Of a stretch of 64,000 nt of DNA, positions 9,670 to 18,345 are shown one piece after another. A model generated the notes under the pieces. It saw only the letters and a list, made by a program, of their open reading frames with translations, did not search any database and was not told the origin of the DNA. Position 1 is the first letter of the stretch, and each line of letters begins with the position of its first letter. Source of the stretch: UBA3305 sp002373555 (GTDB taxonomy: Bacteria; Bacillota; Clostridia; Lachnospirales; Lachnospiraceae); the NCBI GenBank assembly GCA_946612455.1, contig CAMOER010000008.1, positions 1 through 64,000 on the forward strand, read 5' to 3'. A program made the position numbers and the translations under genes.

Positions 9670-9744
9670 ATTAAGGCATATGATTACGGACGGTCCTCTT
9701 ATACATTCGGTATTATGAACGCCCAGATAATTAGGAGGAATCAA

Positions 9745-10092
9745 ATGAACGAGATCATCAAAAAGATCGAAGATGCACAGCTGAAGGAATCCGTATGTGA
9801 TTTCCGTGTCGGTGATACCGTAAAGGTTTACGCGATCATCCGTGAAGGCAACCGTGAGCGTGTTCAGGTTTTCGAGGGCACTGTTCTGAAGAGACAGAAC
9901 GGCGGCGCCAGAGAGACTTTCACAGTCCGCAAGCTTTCCAGCGGTATCGGCGTTGAGAGAACATGGCCGCTTCATTCTCCCCGTATCGAGAAGATCGAAG
10001 TTGTCCGCCGCGGTAAAGTAAGACGTGCGAAGCTCAACTACCTCAGAGACCGTGTCGGCAAGGCCGCAAAGGTCAGAGAAAAAGTTCGCTGA
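9745..10092 (+). CDS. rplS: 50S ribosomal protein L19
   Basis: A 115-residue basic protein with the typical L19 sequence (FRVGDTVKVYAIIREGNRERVQVFEG, and the C-terminal PRIEKIEVVRRGKVRRAKL region, each seen here in part). L19 sits at the 30S-50S interface. ATG 9745 is preceded by AGGAGG. In many Firmicutes rplS follows rpsP, rimM and trmD; here it follows a sensor kinase and has its own promoter and terminator. A terminator at 10108-10139 separates it from lepB. Confidence 0.97.
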   Translation: MNEIIKKIEDAQLKESVCDFRVGDTVKVYAIIREGNRERVQVFEGTVLKRQNGGARETFTVRKLSSGIGVERTWPLHSPRIEKIEVVRRGKVRRAKLNYLRDRVGKAAKVREKVR

Positions 10093-10107
10093 ATTTGATG
10101 ACAGAAG

Positions 10108-10139
10108 AAAGGGACTCCGATCATGCGGGTCCCTTTTTT
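10108..10139 (+). terminator. Rho-independent terminator after rplS
   Basis: AAAGGGACTC pairs with GGGTCCCTTT around a 9-nt loop and is followed by TTTTTT, 16 bases past the rplS stop. Confidence 0.85.
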
Positions 10140-10169
10140 CCTTACTAAGGCTTCTTACGGGAGGTTGTT

Positions 10170-10730
10170 TTGGCAGGCATCAGTTTCTATCGGGAAAATA
10201 CAGATAAGCATCCGATCCGCACGATCGTGAAATGGGGCGTGGATATTCTTGTCGTCATCGCTGCGGCAGTCATCCTTGTCAGCCAGATCTTTAATACCGT
10301 GCGGGTGACCGGTCGGTCCATGGAGCCGACACTGACCGGCGGTGATAAAGTACTTATGAGCAGGATCAAGCCGTCGTTGATCGCGCCGGACCGGAACGAC
10401 ATCATTGTCTTTTCGCCGGACGGGGATGAAACAAGAAGAATGATCCGGCGGATCGTCGGTCTGCCCGGCGAGACGGTCGTGATCCGTGACGGGGCGATCC
10501 TTGTTGACGGTACGCCGTATACGGACACGGGATCCGGTGCGATCGCAATCGCTGGCCTGGCGGAAAATGAGATCGAACTTGGAAGCGATGAATATTTCGT
10601 GCTGGGCGATAATGTCAACAGCAGCGAAGACAGCCGGTTCGCGCATATCGGCAATATACAGGAAGAGGATATCGAAGGCGTTGTCTGGTTCCGGTACGCA
10701 CCGCTTGACCGGCTTTCGCCTGTGAAATAA
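10170..10730 (+). CDS. lepB: Signal peptidase I, with Arg at the catalytic Lys position
   Basis: A 186-residue membrane-anchored serine protease of family S26, which removes signal peptides outside the membrane. One transmembrane segment (about 22-42) is followed by box B with nucleophile S50 (GRSMEPTL), box D (RRIVGLPGE) and box E (GDNVNSSEDSR). In box D the general-base lysine of the family (KRxxGLPG) reads RRIVGLPG, so R93 stands where Lys145 of the E. coli enzyme would be; this may impair catalysis. Start is TTG 10170 with GGGAGG five bases upstream; there is no usable ATG. It is followed by rbgA after 9 bases, the common rplS-lepB-rbgA-rnhB order. Confidence 0.88.
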   Translation: MAGISFYRENTDKHPIRTIVKWGVDILVVIAAAVILVSQIFNTVRVTGRSMEPTLTGGDKVLMSRIKPSLIAPDRNDIIVFSPDGDETRRMIRRIVGLPGETVVIRDGAILVDGTPYTDTGSGAIAIAGLAENEIELGSDEYFVLGDNVNSSEDSRFAHIGNIQEEDIEGVVWFRYAPLDRLSPVK

Positions 10731-10739
10731 GAGGTTTTT

Positions 10740-11591
10740 ATGGATATACAATGGTACCCGGGGCATATGACGAAAGCCAGAAGGGCAATGGAAGAGAGCC
10801 TGAAGCTCATCGATCTGATCATCGAGCTGACGGACGCCAGGATGCCCGCATCCGGCAGAAACCCCGATATCGATAAGATGGGAAACGGAAAGTTCCGGCT
10901 GATCCTTCTGAACAAGGCGGATCTGGCCGATCCTGTGGTCAGTGCGGCCTGGCAGGAATATTACAGGAAGCAGGGGATCGCCTGCATCCTTCTGGACTCC
11001 AGAAAAACGGACGGCATGAAGCAGATCCGGAATACCATCCTGGAGGTCTGTAAGGAAAAGTTCGAAAGAGACAGGAAACGCGGTATTAAGAACCGGCCGG
11101 TCCGGGCCATGGTGACCGGTATTCCGAATGTCGGCAAATCCACGTTCATCAATTCATTCGCGAAGAGATCCGCTGCGAAGACCGGCAATAAGCCGGGCGT
11201 CACCAGGGGCAATCAGTGGATCCGGCTGAATGACAAGGTAGAGCTTCTGGACACGCCCGGGATCCTCTGGCCGAAGTTCGAGGATCCGGAAGTCGGCGTG
11301 AAGCTCGCGCTCATCGGCACGATCAATGATGAGATCCTCTCGCAGTATGAACTGGCGCTGCGGGGGATCGGTTATCTGAAAGCAGCCTATCCGGACGCGC
11401 TGCCGTCCAGATACGAGGGACTGACACCGGACAGAGGAAACGAGGAAACGCTTGCGGAAATCGCGCAGATCCGCAAATGTCTGAAGAAAGGCGGCGAACC
11501 GGATACCGATAAGGCTGCCAGGCTCTTCCTGGAGGATCTCCGCAGCGGCAGATTCGGCAGGATCAGCTTTGAAAAGCCGGAGGAGATCTGA
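10740..11591 (+). CDS. rbgA: Ribosome biogenesis GTPase RbgA (YlqF)
   Basis: A 283-residue circularly permuted GTPase needed for late assembly of the 50S subunit. The motifs come in the permuted order: G4 NKAD at about 58-61, then G1 GIPNVGKST at about 127-135, then G3 DTPG at 171-174. The N-terminus (WYPGHMTKARR) and the C-terminal helical domain are typical of YlqF/RbgA. It starts 9 bases after lepB and its stop overlaps the rnhB start by one base, so it is translationally coupled in a lepB-rbgA-rnhB-yraN unit. Confidence 0.96.
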   Translation: MDIQWYPGHMTKARRAMEESLKLIDLIIELTDARMPASGRNPDIDKMGNGKFRLILLNKADLADPVVSAAWQEYYRKQGIACILLDSRKTDGMKQIRNTILEVCKEKFERDRKRGIKNRPVRAMVTGIPNVGKSTFINSFAKRSAAKTGNKPGVTRGNQWIRLNDKVELLDTPGILWPKFEDPEVGVKLALIGTINDEILSQYELALRGIGYLKAAYPDALPSRYEGLTPDRGNEETLAEIAQIRKCLKKGGEPDTDKAARLFLEDLRSGRFGRISFEKPEEI

Positions 11592-12220
11592 TGGCAAAGC
11601 GAACAATCGAAGAGGAAATAAAGCGGCTGGAGGAGATGCGGTCATTTGAGAAGCAGTATCATGACCGCGGCCATATCGCCGGAATCGATGAGGCAGGCAG
11701 AGGCCCGCTGGCCGGTCCGGTCGTTGCTGCGGCGGTCATTCTTCCCGAAGATGCTTTTCTGATGTATCTGGACGATTCCAAGAAGGTCACCGAAAAAAGA
11801 CGGGATGTGCTGTTCGATCAGATACGGGAATCCGCCGTATCCTACGGTATCGGAATGGCCTCTCCGGAGCGGATCGACGCGATCAATATCCTGCAGGCTA
11901 CGTATGAGGCGATGCGGAAGGCGATCGCGGCACTCGATCCGGTACCGGCAGTCCTTCTGAATGATGCGGTGACAATACCGGCAGTCGGCATCACGCAGGT
12001 TCCCATCATCAAAGGCGATTCGAAGAGCGTAAGCATCGCCGCAGCCAGCATCCTGGCCAAGGTGACCAGGGACCGGATGATGAAGGAACTGGATGCGGTC
12101 TATCCGGAATACGGCTTTGCGAAGCATAAAGGCTACGGAACAGCAGACCATATTGCTGCCATCCGAAAATACGGACTCTGTCCGATCCACCGGAGAAGTT
12201 TTACGGGAAAGTTTGTCTGA
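11591..12220 (+). CDS. rnhB: Ribonuclease HII
   Basis: A 209-residue type 2 RNase H that cuts RNA in RNA-DNA hybrids and removes single ribonucleotides from DNA. The motif GIDEAGRGPLAGPVV carries catalytic D33 and E34; further acidic residues occur in LDDSKKV and the SIAAASILAKVTRDRMM segment. The start overlaps the rbgA stop and the stop overlaps the yraN start, each as TGATG. A type 1 RNase H is encoded at 19065, so both kinds are present. Confidence 0.97.
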   Translation: MAKRTIEEEIKRLEEMRSFEKQYHDRGHIAGIDEAGRGPLAGPVVAAAVILPEDAFLMYLDDSKKVTEKRRDVLFDQIRESAVSYGIGMASPERIDAINILQATYEAMRKAIAALDPVPAVLLNDAVTIPAVGITQVPIIKGDSKSVSIAAASILAKVTRDRMMKELDAVYPEYGFAKHKGYGTADHIAAIRKYGLCPIHRRSFTGKFV

Positions 12221-12582
12221 TGAAAGATTTTAACAAAAGAACCCTCGGGGGCGAATATGAAGAAGCTGCTGCAGAATATCTGGAGAGCCGCGGCTACCGG
12301 ATCCTGGAACGCAACTACCGCAACCGTTTCGGTGAAGTGGATCTGATCGCCATGAAAGACCGCTGGCTGTGCTTTGTGGAAGTCAAGTACAGGAGCAGTG
12401 CGCATTTCGGCTGGTCATCGGAGGCGGTGGACAGAAGAAAGCAGAAGACCATCAGAAAGCTCGCAAAATACTATATAATAAAGCACCCCTGGAGCCAGGA
12501 GTGCTTTATTCGTTTCGATGTAGCCGCCTATATGGAAGACGGAAAGCTCACCTACTATGAGGGCGCTTTCGGAGGCATGTGA
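12220..12582 (+). CDS. YraN family protein (UPF0102), predicted endonuclease fold
   Basis: A 120-residue protein of the UPF0102 family. It shows the restriction-endonuclease-like core GEVDLIA...CFVEVKYR, where the Asp and EVK residues are the putative metal-binding set. Biochemical role is not settled for the family. It is coupled to rnhB and ends only 2 bases before the stop of convergent prs. A 16-bp hairpin inside its coding sequence (12477-12510) looks like the terminator for the opposing prs transcript. Confidence 0.9.
   Translation: MKDFNKRTLGGEYEEAAAEYLESRGYRILERNYRNRFGEVDLIAMKDRWLCFVEVKYRSSAHFGWSSEAVDRRKQKTIRKLAKYYIIKHPWSQECFIRFDVAAYMEDGKLTYYEGAFGGM
12470..12510 (-). terminator. Probable prs terminator embedded in yraN
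   Basis: Arms 12477-12492 and 12495-12510 pair in 15 of 16 positions with a 2-nt formal loop. Read on the minus strand, the stem is followed by a T-rich tail (TTATTATATAGTATTTT across its edge); read on the plus strand no T-run follows. It lies 75-110 bases past the prs stop. Confidence 0.6.
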
Positions 12583-12584
12583 GA

Positions 12585-13781
12585 TCAGTCGTCCTCTCTG
12601 GCCTCGCCTTTGTATCGCCGGATCAGGCGCTGCAGCTTCTCGGTATGGGACATGATATCGTGCAGGGTGACATCATGATTGAGCGTGTTGATGATCGTGG
12701 CGACATATTTGGTCATATCGGCTTCCAGGTACCACGGTCTGGTCAGAAGCTCCGGCTTCCTGTAGTTGAGGTTCGTGGTCACGATATAATCAAAGTAGCC
12801 CGATTCATAATATCTGTCGAAGTTCTCGAAGCCGGAGGTGAAGAGGCCGAACGTGCAGAAAACGATGACGCGCTTCGCTTTTCTGCGGCGCAGCTCCTTG
12901 CAGGTGTCCAGCATGCTCTCGCCGGAGGCGATCATATCATCGACGATGATGACGGTCTTTCCTTCGACATCCGATCCGAGGAATTCATGGGCGACGATCG
13001 GGTTCTTGCCGTTGACGACGCGGGAGTAGTCGCGTCTCTTATAGAACATGCCCATGTCGACTTCCAGGTTGTTGGCCAGATAGACGGCTCTTCCCATGGC
13101 GCCTTCGTCCGGGCTGATGATCATCAGATCTTCCTTGCTGATCGCGATGTTCTTCTCCTGCATGAGAAGCGCCTTCATGAACTGATAAACGCAGGGGAAG
13201 CTGCCGAAATTGTTCATCGGGATCGCATTCTGAACGCGGGGATCATGGGCGTCGAAGGTGATGATGTTGCTGACGCCCATCGCCGTAAGCTCTTCAAGCG
13301 CCATCGCGCAGTCGAGGGATTCTCTGGTCATGCGCTTATGCTGGCGGCTTTCATAGAGGAAGGGCATGATGACATTCAGACGTCTGGCCGAAGTCATGGC
13401 GGTCGAGATGATGCGCTTCATATCCTGATAGTGATCATCGGGGGACATGATATGCTGCTTTCCGTACATCGGGAAAGACATGCTGTAGTTCATGACATCG
13501 CAGAGAATAAATACGTCGGAGCCGCGGACGCTTTCGTTAATGACGCCCTTGCCTTCGCCGGAACCGAACCGGGGACAGCTTGATTCGACCAGATAGGAGT
13601 CTCTGTCATAGCCGCGGAATTCGATATTGGCTTCGCGCTGCTTCAGGATCTCCTGGTCGTGCTTGCGGAAATTCACAATATATTCGTCGACTTTTTTTCC
13701 GAAATCAGCGCAGTTGTCCATTGCGATGATCTTTAAGGGGGCGAGCGGAATCGTGTTCTTAAAGGTATAATCCTTTGCCAT
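12585..13781 (-). CDS. prs: Ribose-phosphate pyrophosphokinase (long form)
   Basis: Makes PRPP from ribose 5-phosphate and ATP for nucleotide, histidine and NAD synthesis. The 398-residue product is longer than the usual 315-320; extra sequence is present at the N-terminus and around 60-75 and the C-terminus, a form I associate with Lachnospiraceae. The PRPP-binding loop VIIVDDMIASGESM and the FDAHDPRVQ segment are clear. Two ATGs are adjacent; I chose the second (13781) because GGAGG lies 6 bases upstream of it, against 3 for ATG 13784. It has a divergent promoter shared with the DUF512 gene region and converges on yraN. Confidence 0.92.
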   Translation of the reverse strand: MAKDYTFKNTIPLAPLKIIAMDNCADFGKKVDEYIVNFRKHDQEILKQREANIEFRGYDRDSYLVESSCPRFGSGEGKGVINESVRGSDVFILCDVMNYSMSFPMYGKQHIMSPDDHYQDMKRIISTAMTSARRLNVIMPFLYESRQHKRMTRESLDCAMALEELTAMGVSNIITFDAHDPRVQNAIPMNNFGSFPCVYQFMKALLMQEKNIAISKEDLMIISPDEGAMGRAVYLANNLEVDMGMFYKRRDYSRVVNGKNPIVAHEFLGSDVEGKTVIIVDDMIASGESMLDTCKELRRRKAKRVIVFCTFGLFTSGFENFDRYYESGYFDYIVTTNLNYRKPELLTRPWYLEADMTKYVATIINTLNHDVTLHDIMSHTEKLQRLIRRYKGEAREDD

Positions 13782-13834
13782 CATTGTCCTCCGTTTATAG
13801 CAGTCATCAGACAGTAAAGCTTTGATGCATAAAG

Positions 13835-13864
13835 GTTATATCACGAAGGACCGTCCGGATGCAA
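13835..13864 (-). promoter_or_regulatory. Candidate promoter of prs
   Basis: On the minus strand, TTGCAT (13864-13859) and TATAAC (13840-13835) are separated by 18 bases, 54 bases before the start codon. Confidence 0.5.
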
Positions 13865-13889
13865 GGGAAACAGGTTATTTATTTTACGA

Positions 13890-13918
13890 TTGAAATGTAT
13901 TTCGCGCTATGATAGAAT
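13890..13918 (+). promoter_or_regulatory. Promoter of the DUF512-der-plsY-gpsA unit
   Basis: TTGAAA (13890-13895) and TAGAAT (13913-13918) with a 17-bp spacer lie 37 bases before the DUF512 start. It is back-to-back with the prs promoter. Confidence 0.6.
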
Positions 13919-13955
13919 CAATCGGATAAAGTGGTAGTTTAGAGACGGAGGCGCA

Positions 13956-15326
13956 ATGAAACACCAGGGCCAGCTCATTGCCGGGATCACGCCCGGTTCG
14001 ATAGCAGAAGAACTGGAGATCCGGCCCGGGGACAGGCTGCTCTCCATCAACGGGCAGGAAATCACGGATATCTTCGATTATGACTTTCTGTGTGAGGATG
14101 AGGAACTGACGATCCTTCTTCGCACGGCGGACGGGGAAGAAGTCGAATGTGAGATCGAAAAGGACGAGGATGAAGATCTCGGACTGGTCTTCGGAACCGG
14201 CCTGATGGATGAATACCGCTCCTGCCGGAACAAGTGCATCTTCTGCTTTATCGACCAGATGCCGCCCGGCATGCGGGAAACGCTGTATTTTAAGGATGAT
14301 GATTCCCGGCTGTCGTTTCTGCAGGGGAATTATGTGACACTGACGAATATGTCCGATGCCGATATCGACCGCATCATCCGGTACCACCTGTCGCCGATCA
14401 ATATTTCCGTCCATACCATGGATCCGGAGCTCCGCTGCAGGATGCTGAACAACCGGTTCGCCGGAGAATCGCTCGCAAAGATCGACAGGCTGTATGAAGC
14501 CGGTGTGGAGATGAACGGCCAGATCGTTCTGTGCCCCGGCATCAATGACGGAGAGTCACTGACGTTTTCGCTGAAATCGTTGATGAAATACCTGCCGTAT
14601 ATGCGCAGTGTTTCAGTGGTCCCTGTCGGACTGACGAAATTCCGCGAGGGACTATACCCGCTGCAGCCAGTCACGAAAGCCTGCGCTGAAGATACGATCC
14701 GCAGAGTGGAGGCTGTACAGAAGGAAGCCTATCCCGAATACGGCCTGCATTTTGTCCATGCGAGTGATGAGTTTTATCTGCTGGCGGAACAGGAGATGCC
14801 GGAAGAAGAACGGTATGACGGCTATCTGCAGTATGAGAACGGGGTCGGTTTTATCCGGCTGCTGACAACGGAATTCAGAGAAGCGCTGGCAGCAGAAGGA
14901 ACGCCGGACGTAGAAGCGGAACACGGCAGGCTCGTTTCCGTTGCTACCGGTCAGCTGATCGCGCCGGTCATTCAGATGCTGGCGGAAGAATTCGAAAAGC
15001 GGCATCCCAACTGTACGGTCAGGGTGATCCCCATTAAAAACCGCTTCTTCGGGGAGAGCATTACCGTCGCCGGTCTCGTCACCGGACAGGATCTGATCGG
15101 CCAGCTGGCAGGAAAAGATCTGGGAGATGCACTGTTGATCCCGCAGAACATGCTTCGTTCTGGAGAAAATGTGTTTCTGGATGATATCACGACAGACCAG
15201 GTATCGGAACGGCTCGGCATTCCCGTCCGGGTCACAGGCAGTTCCGGACAGGATCTGCTTTCGGCCTTCCAGGGGACAGACGCTGACGCACAGAGCTTTC
15301 ATAACGATTACGAGCCTGTGTTCTAA
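13956..15326 (+). CDS. DUF512 protein with PDZ and radical-SAM-like cysteine motif
   Basis: A 456-residue protein. Residues about 8-70 form a PDZ-like domain (LIAGITPGSIAEEL, GDRLLSINGQEI), followed by a radical-SAM-type cluster motif CRNKCIFCFIDQMP near residue 89 and the C-terminal DUF512 region. The spacing C-x3-C-x2-C suggests a [4Fe-4S] cluster. The reaction is unknown to me. The gene commonly precedes der in Clostridia, as here with a 14-base gap, so a role linked to ribosome or RNA maintenance is possible but unproven. Start ATG has GGAGG four bases upstream. Confidence 0.88.
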   Translation: MKHQGQLIAGITPGSIAEELEIRPGDRLLSINGQEITDIFDYDFLCEDEELTILLRTADGEEVECEIEKDEDEDLGLVFGTGLMDEYRSCRNKCIFCFIDQMPPGMRETLYFKDDDSRLSFLQGNYVTLTNMSDADIDRIIRYHLSPINISVHTMDPELRCRMLNNRFAGESLAKIDRLYEAGVEMNGQIVLCPGINDGESLTFSLKSLMKYLPYMRSVSVVPVGLTKFREGLYPLQPVTKACAEDTIRRVEAVQKEAYPEYGLHFVHASDEFYLLAEQEMPEEERYDGYLQYENGVGFIRLLTTEFREALAAEGTPDVEAEHGRLVSVATGQLIAPVIQMLAEEFEKRHPNCTVRVIPIKNRFFGESITVAGLVTGQDLIGQLAGKDLGDALLIPQNMLRSGENVFLDDITTDQVSERLGIPVRVTGSSGQDLLSAFQGTDADAQSFHNDYEPVF

Positions 15327-15340
15327 TAAAGGAGTTATAC

Positions 15341-16666
15341 ATGAGCAAACCTATAGTAGCCATTGTCGGCAGACCGAATGTCGGAAAATCTACATTATTT
15401 AATGTGATCGCCGGCGACCGGATCTCCATCGTACAGGATACGCCCGGCGTGACCAGAGACCGGATCTATGCCGACTGTACGTGGCTCGATAAGAATTTTA
15501 CACTGATCGATACAGGCGGCATCGAGCCCGAATCCGACGATGTGATCTTCCGGCAGATGCGGGAGCAGGCGGAGATCGCCATTCAGACCGCCGATGTCAT
15601 CATCTTTATTGTTGATGTGCGGCAGGGACTGGTGGACGCGGATTCCCGCGTGGCGGATATTCTGCGGCGCTCTGCAAAACCGGTGATCCTCGCGGTCAAT
15701 AAGGTGGACAGCTTTGACAAATATATGGCCGATGTCTATGAATTCTATTCGCTGGGCATCGGTGATCCGGTACCGATCTCGGCCGCGTCCCGTCTGGGAC
15801 TCGGGGAGCTGCTTGACGAAGTCGCCGCGCATTTCCCTGACAACAAGACGGCGGAGGAAGAAGATGAGCGGCCCAAGATCGCGATCGTCGGCAAACCGAA
15901 TGTCGGCAAGTCCTCGATCGTCAACAGGATGACCGGTGAGAATCGTGTCATCGTGTCGGATATTGCCGGTACGACGAGAGACGCGATCGATTCGGTCGTA
16001 CGTTATCATAAGAAGGAATATGTCCTGATCGATACGGCCGGGATCCGGAGAAAGAGCAAGATCAAAGAAGAGATCGAGCGATTCTCCATTATCCGTGCCG
16101 TGTCTGCGGTAGAGCGTGCGGATGTCGTTCTGATCGTGATCGATGCACAGGAAGGCATCACGGAACAGGATGCGAAGATCGCCGGCATTGCACACGACCG
16201 CGGCAAAGGACTTCTGATCATCGTCAACAAATGGGATCTTGTCGAAAAAGACAATCACACGATGAAGAAGTTCACGGAGAAGATCCGCCAGACGCTGTCC
16301 TTCATGAGCTATGCAGAGATCCTTTATGTCTCGGCACTGACCGGACAGCGGCTTTCCAAGATCTTTGAATATATTGATGTGATCCTTGAAAATCAGAATC
16401 TGCGTGTCGCTACCGGCGTGCTGAATGAGATCATGACGGAAGCGGTCGCACTGCAGCAGCCGCCGACGGATAAGGGAAAACGGCTGAAGCTGTTCTACAT
16501 CACGCAGGTCTCGGTCAAACCGCCGACATTTGTGATCTTTGTCAATGATAAGAAGCTGATGCATTTTTCATATCAGCGGTATATTGAGAACCGGATCAGA
16601 GATACCTTCGGATTTCCCGGCACTTCGATCCGATTCATTATCCGTGAACGGAAGGAAAATGACTGA
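15341..16666 (+). CDS. der: Ribosome biogenesis GTPase Der (EngA)
   Basis: A 441-residue protein with two tandem GTPase domains and a C-terminal KH-like domain, essential for 50S assembly. The first P-loop GRPNVGKST is at about 9-17 and the second GKPNVGKSS near 183-191; each domain has its DTGG/DTAG and NKVD/NKWD motifs. AAAGGAG precedes the ATG. It overlaps the plsY start by 8 bases. Confidence 0.98.
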   Translation: MSKPIVAIVGRPNVGKSTLFNVIAGDRISIVQDTPGVTRDRIYADCTWLDKNFTLIDTGGIEPESDDVIFRQMREQAEIAIQTADVIIFIVDVRQGLVDADSRVADILRRSAKPVILAVNKVDSFDKYMADVYEFYSLGIGDPVPISAASRLGLGELLDEVAAHFPDNKTAEEEDERPKIAIVGKPNVGKSSIVNRMTGENRVIVSDIAGTTRDAIDSVVRYHKKEYVLIDTAGIRRKSKIKEEIERFSIIRAVSAVERADVVLIVIDAQEGITEQDAKIAGIAHDRGKGLLIIVNKWDLVEKDNHTMKKFTEKIRQTLSFMSYAEILYVSALTGQRLSKIFEYIDVILENQNLRVATGVLNEIMTEAVALQQPPTDKGKRLKLFYITQVSVKPPTFVIFVNDKKLMHFSYQRYIENRIRDTFGFPGTSIRFIIRERKEND

Positions 16667-17324
16667 AATGGAACGAATCATCTGCATTATCATCGGCTAT
16701 GCTTTCGGCCTGTTTCAGACAGGATTTCTTCTCGGGAAGCTGCACGGGATCGATATCCGCAAAGAGGGGAGCGGCAACTCCGGCACCACAAATGCACTGC
16801 GCGTCATGGGCGTCAAGGCTGGTCTTCTGGTCTTTGCGGGAGATGTGCTGAAGCTCTTCGCGGCAGCTTACGTGACGCACCTGATCTATTCGCCGGGACG
16901 GTGGCATGAGCCGTACAGCATGATCCTGATCCTTTATACCGCGATCGGGACCGTGCTCGGACATAATTATCCTTTTTATCTTTCCTTTAAGGGAGGAAAG
17001 GGGATCGCGGTCACTGCGGCGCTTGTTCTGCTGTTCGGCGATCTCCGGATCATTCTTCCGTGTCTGGCGGTCTTTGTGGGGGCCGTTCTGATCACCGGCT
17101 TCGTATCCCTGGGATCGCTGCTGGTCGTTACGCTGTTCGTGATCCTCTGGGCCGCGCTCGGCATGACCGGGAATCTGCCGCTTTCGGGGACGCCTTATTT
17201 TACCGAAAGCATGATCATCATTCTGTTCTGGGCGGCGCTGGCTTTCTGGCGGCACAGAACGAATATCCGGCGGCTGGCGTCCGGTACGGAAAACAAATTG
17301 TCTTTGCATAAAAAGAGGAACTGA
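16659..17324 (+). CDS. plsY: Glycerol-3-phosphate acyltransferase PlsY
   Basis: A polytopic membrane enzyme of 221 residues that acylates glycerol 3-phosphate from acyl-phosphate, the first step of phospholipid synthesis. The family motifs GSGNSGTTNALRVMG, GHNYPFYLSFKGGKG and the C-terminal HRTNIRRL are present. Start is ATG 16659 or ATG 16668; the first overlaps der by 8 bases and is better placed for coupling, while GGAAGG lies 3 or 12 bases upstream respectively. gpsA, which makes its substrate, follows after 2 bases. Confidence 0.95.
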   Translation: MTEMERIICIIIGYAFGLFQTGFLLGKLHGIDIRKEGSGNSGTTNALRVMGVKAGLLVFAGDVLKLFAAAYVTHLIYSPGRWHEPYSMILILYTAIGTVLGHNYPFYLSFKGGKGIAVTAALVLLFGDLRIILPCLAVFVGAVLITGFVSLGSLLVVTLFVILWAALGMTGNLPLSGTPYFTESMIIILFWAALAFWRHRTNIRRLASGTENKLSLHKKRN

Positions 17325-17326
17325 CG

Positions 17327-18334
17327 ATGAGTAAAATAACAGTCATGGGCGCCGGTACCTGGGGCATGGCGCTCGCAATACTTCTTGCCAATAACGGAAA
17401 CGATGTCACTGTCTGGTCTGCTGTGCCGGCAGAGATCAAAATGCTTCAGGAAACCCATAAGCACGTCAATCTGCCGGAAGCGGAGATTCCTGCTTCCATG
17501 CAGTTCACGGAGGATATTGAAGCGGCACTCGCTGAACCCGACATCGTTGTCATGGGCGTTGCTTCCGTCTATACCAGAACGACGGCCCGCAGAATGAAGC
17601 CCTTCGTAAAGGATGGTCAGATCATTGTCAATGTAGCCAAAGGAATTGAAGAAGGCACGCTGGCCGTACTGACTGAGCAGATCAGTGAAGAGATTCCGCA
17701 GGCGAATGTGGCCGTACTGTCCGGACCCAGCCATGCAGAGGAAGTCAGCAGAGGCATTCCGACTTCTGTCACGATCGGCGCGGAGGACAGAGAGACTGCG
17801 GAATATCTGCAGAAGATCTTCAGCAGCAGAGTGTTCCGTCCGTATATCAGCAGCGATGTGCTCGGCATAGAGCTCGGCGGCGCGTTGAAGAATGTGATCG
17901 CCCTGGCAGCCGGCATGGCCGACGGCCTCGGCTACGGCGATAATACGAAGGCGGCGCTGATCACCAGAGGCATGGCGGAGATCGCGAGACTCGGCCTGGC
18001 GATGGGGGCCAGAGAAGAGACGCTATACGGCCTTTCCGGCATCGGTGATCTGATCGTCACCTGCGCCAGCATGCATTCCAGGAACCGCCGCGCAGGCATC
18101 CTGATGGGCCAGGGAAAGACCATGGAGGAGGCCATGAAGGAAGTCAACCAGGTGGTCGAGGGCGTGTATTCCGCCAAGGCCGCGCTGGCGCTTTCAAAGA
18201 AATACAAGGTGGATATGCCGATCGTTGAGCAGATGAACAGAGTCCTGTTCGAGGGAGCTTCCCCCGCGCAGTCGGTCGACGGTCTGATGCTCAGAGAGAC
18301 CAAGCCCGAGAATCCCCGGGTAGACTGGGATTAA
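17327..18334 (+). CDS. gpsA: NAD(P)H-dependent glycerol-3-phosphate dehydrogenase
   Basis: A 335-residue cytosolic enzyme that reduces dihydroxyacetone phosphate to sn-glycerol 3-phosphate. The Rossmann motif MGAGTWGMALA is at the N-terminus, and LSGPSHAEEV and the ELGGALKNVIALAAG catalytic helix are present. The preceding plsY uses its product, so the pair forms a phospholipid-initiation unit. AGAGG precedes the ATG. Confidence 0.98.
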   Translation: MSKITVMGAGTWGMALAILLANNGNDVTVWSAVPAEIKMLQETHKHVNLPEAEIPASMQFTEDIEAALAEPDIVVMGVASVYTRTTARRMKPFVKDGQIIVNVAKGIEEGTLAVLTEQISEEIPQANVAVLSGPSHAEEVSRGIPTSVTIGAEDRETAEYLQKIFSSRVFRPYISSDVLGIELGGALKNVIALAAGMADGLGYGDNTKAALITRGMAEIARLGLAMGAREETLYGLSGIGDLIVTCASMHSRNRRAGILMGQGKTMEEAMKEVNQVVEGVYSAKAALALSKKYKVDMPIVEQMNRVLFEGASPAQSVDGLMLRETKPENPRVDWD

Positions 18335-18345
18335 AGGAGGAAGAC

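Noticed and set aside
12579..13583. 334-codon plus-strand frame
   Set aside because: Exactly antisense to prs, which has a clear product, ribosome site and promoter.
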